Source: Deltaproteobacteria bacterium (GTDB taxonomy: Bacteria; Myxococcota_A; UBA9160; PR03). From it: 16,874 nt of DNA. Position numbers and translations under genes: made by a program. The notes under the pieces are model-generated. The model was not told the origin of the DNA and searched no databases. It was given only the letters and a program-made list of their open reading frames with translations. The DNA lies in contig JAGSPS010000023.1 of assembly GCA_018262315.1 (NCBI GenBank), positions 1 through 16,874 of the forward strand, in the 5' to 3' direction. Of this stretch, positions 13,194 to 16,874 are shown piece after piece (within the stretch, counting starts at the first letter, position 1; every line of letters begins with the position of its first letter).

Positions 13194-14396
13194 GTGAGGC
13201 AGCTCTTCCGCCGCCGCGATCGCCTCGACCACCGCCTCGACGCCGGGCGGCTTCGGGGCCGTCACGTGCGCGCCGTCGCAGACGCGCTCGCGGCGCTCCA
13301 CGACGGCGCCGAAGTCTGCGGCGACGAGGCGCCGGCGGCGCCGCTCGCGCTCGCGAAGCGGCTGCGCGCGCGCGCGGACAAGCTCGAGGCGCAACCAAGT
13401 ACCGCGGGCGCCGCCGCCGATCTCGAGCGGCTCCTCACCGAACAGCAGCGCTTCCTCGTCGACGCGATCGAGACCCTGCTCCAGCGGGCCGCAAGCGGGC
13501 GCGTGCGCCGCATCCACGGACGCATCGGCTGCAGGAGCGTCTGGGTGGGAGCGGCGCGCGGGGTGCGCTTCGCAAAGGCGGAACCGGGTGCGCGCGGCGA
13601 CGTCGCCGAGGACGTGGCCGGCCTGGCGATCGACCTGTGTGCGCGCGGCGCACCGCGGCTCGCCGAGGCATTCGCCGCCGCCTACGCGTGGGCCGCCGAC
13701 GACTACGCGCTCTACCGCGTGATGGACGGCTATGCGCGCGACGCCGCCCTGCGCATGGCGCTCGCGGCGGCGTCGCGCGGGAAGCGCGACGCGCGCGGAC
13801 CCGAGCCGGCCACCTATTTGCGCGCCGCGCTCGGCGCCGTGCATCCGGCGCCCCTCGTGATCGCGATCGGGGGGGCCGTGGCGACCGGGAAGAGCACGCT
13901 CGCCAGGGCGGTGTCGCGGAGACTCGCGGCGCCCCGCGTCGAAGCCGATCGCGTGCGCCGCACGCTGCTGGCGCCGCTCCCGGACGGTGTCGCGCATCGA
14001 CGACTCTGGGAAGGCGACTTCGCCGAACGCGTCTACCGTGGCATGCTGCGGCGCGCCGCCGACGTGCTCGCGGGCGGACGGCCCGTCGTGCTCGACGCAT
14101 GCTTCCCCGATGCCCGGCGGCGCGCCAAGGCGGCCGAGCTCGCGGCCCGCCACGGCGCCGAGTTCGTCTTCGTCCACTGCGACGCCCGGCCCGAGCAGGT
14201 GGAAGCGCGGCTCGCGAGGCGAGCCAGCCGCGACGGCGGACTGGACGGCGGATGGACGGCGATCGCGCGAAGCGTCACCGAGCATTGGCAGACGCCGAGC
14301 CCCGGCGAAGCCGGCCGCTACCTGCGCATCGACACAGGGCGCCCGCGGCGCGAGTGGCTGGCTGCGCTCGGGCTCGACGCAAAGGCTCGCCCGTGA
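13194..14396 (+). CDS. P-loop kinase with degenerate aminoglycoside-phosphotransferase-like N-terminal domain
   Basis: The product (400 residues from the GTG, 418 from a TTG at 13140) resembles two-domain proteins joining a COG2187-type phosphotransferase-like part to a COG0645-type ATPase/kinase. The C-terminal half has a good Walker A, GGAVATGKST (about 226-235), and a second motif in RPVVLDACFPDARRRAKA. In the N-terminal half the catalytic HGD-x4-N loop of the family is replaced by HGRIGCRS (from about 108) and the Mg-binding Asp region reads RFAKAEPG. The first hundred or so residues of the usual domain (ATP-binding N-lobe) are absent. The N-terminal part is thus probably not an active kinase, while the C-terminal kinase looks intact. 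The substrate is unknown. The TGA overlaps the GTG of the next gene by three bases, so translation is likely coupled. Confidence 0.78.
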   Translation: MRQLFRRRDRLDHRLDAGRLRGRHVRAVADALAALHDGAEVCGDEAPAAPLALAKRLRARADKLEAQPSTAGAAADLERLLTEQQRFLVDAIETLLQRAASGRVRRIHGRIGCRSVWVGAARGVRFAKAEPGARGDVAEDVAGLAIDLCARGAPRLAEAFAAAYAWAADDYALYRVMDGYARDAALRMALAAASRGKRDARGPEPATYLRAALGAVHPAPLVIAIGGAVATGKSTLARAVSRRLAAPRVEADRVRRTLLAPLPDGVAHRRLWEGDFAERVYRGMLRRAADVLAGGRPVVLDACFPDARRRAKAAELAARHGAEFVFVHCDARPEQVEARLARRASRDGGLDGGWTAIARSVTEHWQTPSPGEAGRYLRIDTGRPRREWLAALGLDAKARP

Positions 14397-15121
14397 GGCC
14401 GCTCCCGAGCGCCGTCACCTTCGACTGCTGGAACACGCTGCTGAGCGAAGAGAACTGGCACGAGGCACATCGGCGGCGCGTGGACGCGCTGCTGCACGCC
14501 GCCCGCGAGAGCGGCGCGCGCGTCGACTTCGAGCAGGCGGGGTGCGCCTTCGACCGCGCCTGGCACCACCACATGACGCTGTGGATCGGGGGCGTCGCGA
14601 GCGGCGCGCGCGAGGTGGCGAGCTGGGCCATGCACGATCTGCGCGCCCCGACGCACGGCGCGACCTTCGAGCTGCTGGTCGCGCATTTCGAGAACGCGTC
14701 GCACTCGAGCCGCGTCGTGCCGCTCGAGGGCGCCGTGGAGACCGTCGCGGCGCTGGCACGCGCGGGCGTACCGGCTGCGCTCATCTGCGACACGGGACTG
14801 ACGCCCGGGCGTGTCGTTCGGAAGCATCTCGCACGAGTCGGTCTGCTCGACGGGCTCCGCGCCCAGCTCTTCTCCGACGAGGTGGGCGTGCCGAAGCCGG
14901 ATGCGCGCATCTTCCGCGCCGCACTCGCCGCGCTGGGCGTGGCGGCGCGCGGCGCCGTTCACGTCGGCGACCTGCTCCGCACCGACGTCGCCGGCGCGCG
15001 CAACGTCGGGATGCAGAGCGTGCGACTGCGCGCGACTCACGACGATGCCACCGAGCTGCCCGAGGCCGACCACGTCGCCGCGTCGCACGCGGAACTGCGC
15101 GCAATCTTCGGCGTTCTCTAG
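14393..15121 (+). CDS. HAD-superfamily hydrolase
   Basis: The 242-residue product has the four HAD motifs: nucleophile Asp11 in TFDCWNTLL, Thr134 in ICDTGLT, Lys168 in GVPKPDARIF, and the acidic pair Asp193/Asp198 in VGDLLRTDVAG. The second position after the nucleophile is Trp (D-C-W) rather than the Asp used by phosphatases. Haloacid dehalogenases and some other HADs also lack that Asp, so phosphatase activity is not assured. A helical cap domain lies between motifs I and II (about 18-105). The GTG at 14393 overlaps the kinase stop (GTGA). With the kinase and mtnP it forms a likely operon. It does not look like the MtnC enolase-phosphatase, so a direct role in methionine salvage is unproven. 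Confidence 0.87.
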   Translation: MRPLPSAVTFDCWNTLLSEENWHEAHRRRVDALLHAARESGARVDFEQAGCAFDRAWHHHMTLWIGGVASGAREVASWAMHDLRAPTHGATFELLVAHFENASHSSRVVPLEGAVETVAALARAGVPAALICDTGLTPGRVVRKHLARVGLLDGLRAQLFSDEVGVPKPDARIFRAALAALGVAARGAVHVGDLLRTDVAGARNVGMQSVRLRATHDDATELPEADHVAASHAELRAIFGVL

Positions 15122-15175
15122 CAGCGAGCGGCGGACGTGCTGGGCTAGCGTCGCCGCGATTGCAGGAGGCGCGCG

Positions 15176-16015
15176 ATGAGCGAAGCCCAGGCCCGCGTCG
15201 AGGTGCGCGACATCGAACTGGCGACGCGTGCGCCCGACACCGCGTCCCCGCAACGCATGGCGCCACTGTTTCTCTGGGGCCACGGCCTGATGAGCAGCGT
15301 CGCGCAGGAAGACGCCCTCGCGATCTTCGACTGGTCTCCGGTCTGCGCGCATGCGCGCCTCGTCCGCTACGACGCGCGCTCCCACGGCGATTCCGATCTC
15401 GACCTCGATCCCGCCCACTTGCGCTGGCCCGAACTGGCCCGCGACATGCTCGGGCTCGCCGCTGCGCTCGGGGCTCCGCGCGCGCTGCTCGGCGGCATCT
15501 CGATGGGCTGCGCGACATCGCTGCACGCGGCCGTCCTGGCGCCCGATCGCGTCATCGGCCTCGTGCTCGTGGCACCGCCCACCGCGTGGGAGACACGACA
15601 CCGTCAGGCGCGCTTCTACCGGATCGCCTCGACGTGTGTGCGCTGGGTCGGCCTCGCGCCGTTGCGGCTGCTCGCGTCGCTGCCCCGCCCCGGTTCCACG
15701 AGCCCGGTCGCCGCGCTGCAGAGCGGACTGGCCGAGCAGCTCGCGCACGCCGACGCCCGCGCGGTGGCGACGGCGATGCGCGGCGCCGCCGACTCCGATC
15801 TGCCCGATCGCGCCGTGCTGCGCGGGCTGCGCATGCCCGCGCTGATCCTCGCGTGGCGCGGCGATCCCGTGCACCCGCTCTCGACGGCGACCCAGCTCGC
15901 GGAACTCCTGCCGCGCGCGGAGCTACACGTCGCCGCAACGCTCGACGAAATGCGTGCCTGGCCGGCGCTGATCGCCAGCTTCGCGCGCGTCGCCTCCGAG
16001 AAGGCGCAGTCGTGA
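15176..16015 (+). CDS. Alpha/beta-fold hydrolase
   Basis: The 279-residue product has the alpha/beta hydrolase core: oxyanion motif WGHGLMS (34-40), RYDARSHGDSD, nucleophile elbow GGISMG with Ser109, and the acid Asp230 in AWRGDPVHP. The usual His near the C-terminus (normally in a G-H-x-x-x-x-E loop after the last strand) is not in place; the segment reads ELHVAATLDEMRAW. H251 or H233 might take over, or the protein may be inactive. AGGAGG lies 7 nt before the ATG at 15176. The next gene starts within the stop codon. The substrate cannot be predicted. Confidence 0.85.
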   Translation: MSEAQARVEVRDIELATRAPDTASPQRMAPLFLWGHGLMSSVAQEDALAIFDWSPVCAHARLVRYDARSHGDSDLDLDPAHLRWPELARDMLGLAAALGAPRALLGGISMGCATSLHAAVLAPDRVIGLVLVAPPTAWETRHRQARFYRIASTCVRWVGLAPLRLLASLPRPGSTSPVAALQSGLAEQLAHADARAVATAMRGAADSDLPDRAVLRGLRMPALILAWRGDPVHPLSTATQLAELLPRAELHVAATLDEMRAWPALIASFARVASEKAQS

Positions 16016-16395
16016 CGCTCTTCACGCAGGAATGGGGAAAGTGCCGGCCGGTGATCATGCTGCACCCGCTGGCGCTCGAGTCGACCGCGTTCCGCAGCGT
16101 CGCGCGGCTGCGCGCCGGACGCGACGTGCACACGATCTCGGTGGACCTCCCTGGTTTCGGCCGTACGCCGGGCCCCGACGCGCCGCTCACGCCGGCGTGC
16201 ATGGCCGAGCCGGTGATCGAGTTGGCGCGCAGTCTCGCGACGCCTCCCGTCGTGCTCGGCATGTCGATGGGAGGACGCGTCGCGCTCGAAGCGCGTCCCG
16301 CGCGCTTCGAGGCGGCGCCCTGCCTGTCCGCGGCGTCGCCCGCAGCAGCACGTCGCTCGAAACCGTCGAGCGCGTCGCGAGCCGCTTCGGGGTGA
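16012..16395 (+). pseudogene. Truncated alpha/beta hydrolase (N-terminal half only)
   Basis: The GTG at 16012 overlaps the previous gene's TGA by 4 nt (GTGA). The 127-residue frame shows an alpha/beta hydrolase N-terminal half: MLHPLALESTAF (16-27), DLPGFGRT (45-52) and the nucleophile elbow GMSMGG with Ser85. After ARFEA (about residue 101) the sequence turns into Ala/Ser/Arg-rich text that looks out of frame, and the frame stops at 16395. The usual lid, acid and histidine (about 130 more residues) are absent, and only 71 nt separate the stop from the next gene. A frameshift plus deletion is the simplest reading. In the third frame, a segment TSLETVERVASRFGV leads to a stop at 16464-16466 and may be a remnant of the original C-terminal part. 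Confidence 0.7.
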
Positions 16396-16466
16396 CCGCC
16401 GACGCCAGCGGGCTCGGCGCCATGCAACACACGGCGCGGTGTTGCCGCGCACAGCGGGGCGGCTGA

Positions 16467-16874
16467 GTGACGGAGGCGCTCGAAACCTGGCGCGTGTCGG
16501 GAATCGAACTCGCGATCGGCGAAGCGGAGGAGCGCGTTCGCGAGCGCGCGCTCGCCGCAGCGGGACTCGGCGCCGACCAGCTGCGCGGCTTCCGGATCGC
16601 GAAGAAATCGCTCGACGCGCGGCGACTCGGCCGCACGCGGCGGCTGCGCTTCGTCGTCCAGGCGGATCTCGTCGTGCCCGCGCAGCTGCGCTCGGCGGGT
16701 CTCTCGCGCGCGCTGCGCGCGGGTCGCGTGGTGCGCGCGCCCGAGCGCGGTCGCATCGAAGTCGCGCGCGTGCACGCGTCGCTCGCCGGCCGGCGCGTCG
16801 CGGTGCTCGGCGCCGGACCCGCAGGGCTCTTCGCGGCGCTCGTGCTGGCGCGCAACGGCGTGGCCGTCGACCTC
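16467..16874 (+). CDS. FAD-dependent oxidoreductase, N-terminal part (runs off the window)
   Basis: A GTG at 16467 opens 136 codons that reach the window edge. The N-terminal roughly 105 residues are a charged, positively biased domain (GIELAIGEAEERVRERAL, FRIAKKSLDARR, RLRFVVQADL). It is followed by a dinucleotide-binding motif, VAVLGAGPAGLFAALVLARNG (111-131), with the GxGxxG glycines at 115, 117 and 120. This order (an N-terminal RNA-binding-like domain before the FAD fold) is typical of the COG2509 family of FAD-dependent dehydrogenases, whose substrate is unclear. GGGGCGG about 5 nt upstream can serve as a weak ribosome-binding site. It directly follows a TGA in another frame (16464-16466). 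Confidence 0.82.
   Translation, partial: MTEALETWRVSGIELAIGEAEERVRERALAAAGLGADQLRGFRIAKKSLDARRLGRTRRLRFVVQADLVVPAQLRSAGLSRALRAGRVVRAPERGRIEVARVHASLAGRRVAVLGAGPAGLFAALVLARNGVAVDL

Noticed and set aside
13094..14392. Upstream part of the long plus-strand frame that ends with the HAD hydrolase
   Set aside because: This part is an out-of-frame reading of the kinase-like gene; the HAD homology begins right after the GTG at 14393.
13987..16011. Upstream part of the long frame ending in the truncated hydrolase
   Set aside because: It overlaps the kinase, HAD and first hydrolase genes in the wrong frame; the hydrolase match starts at the GTG at 16012.

Overview
The window is GC-rich and gene-dense, with short intergenic gaps, several start/stop overlaps, and some GTG starts. 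The organism is probably a Gram-negative, proteobacteria-like bacterium, possibly a Myxococcota or Desulfobacterota relative. The reasons are an N-terminal lipoprotein signal, the periplasmic MsrP/MsrQ pair with a twin-arginine signal, and the DUF3516-type helicase and SWIM/SNF2 ATPase. The lineage cannot be fixed from sequence alone.

Layout. (1) At 1-206 on the minus strand is the start of a lipoprotein gene. At 225-310 is an 86-bp REP-like miniature inverted-repeat element. (2) At 257-6045, minus strand, a Ski2-like DEAD/DEAH helicase is followed 8 nt later by a GH2 beta-galactosidase whose last 17 codons and stop lie inside the 225-310 element. (3) Divergent from the helicase across a 51-bp gap is a SWIM/SNF2-type ATPase (6097-9021). 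(4) A REP-associated tyrosine transposase (RAYT) element (9031-10074) sits just downstream on the opposite strand. Its ends carry the same type of inverted and direct repeats as the 225-310 element. (5) At 10098-10616 is a small protein with an N-terminal cysteine/histidine zinc-binding module and a C-terminal histone-fold-like segment. (6) Convergent to it are msrQ and msrP (10472-12123, minus strand), the periplasmic methionine sulfoxide reductase system. (7) Divergent from msrP is 5'-methylthioadenosine phosphorylase (12291-13097), then a P-loop kinase with a degenerate aminoglycoside-phosphotransferase-like domain, then a HAD hydrolase. (8) The right part holds two tandem alpha/beta hydrolases, the second truncated, and the start of an FAD-dependent oxidoreductase that runs off the window.

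The most interesting reading concerns 6097-10616. If the RAYT element (9031-10074) is removed, the SNF2-type ATPase gene and the zinc-finger/histone-fold gene become co-directional neighbours only 32 nt apart. The transposon therefore seems to have split what looks like an operon pairing a SNF2 ATPase with a bacterial histone. A second theme is the RAYT/REP system: a full element plus a miniature copy whose arms form a distinct sequence subfamily, with stop codons of two genes supplied by the repeat itself. No RNA genes or CRISPR arrays were seen, and there is no gene-free stretch longer than 300 bases.
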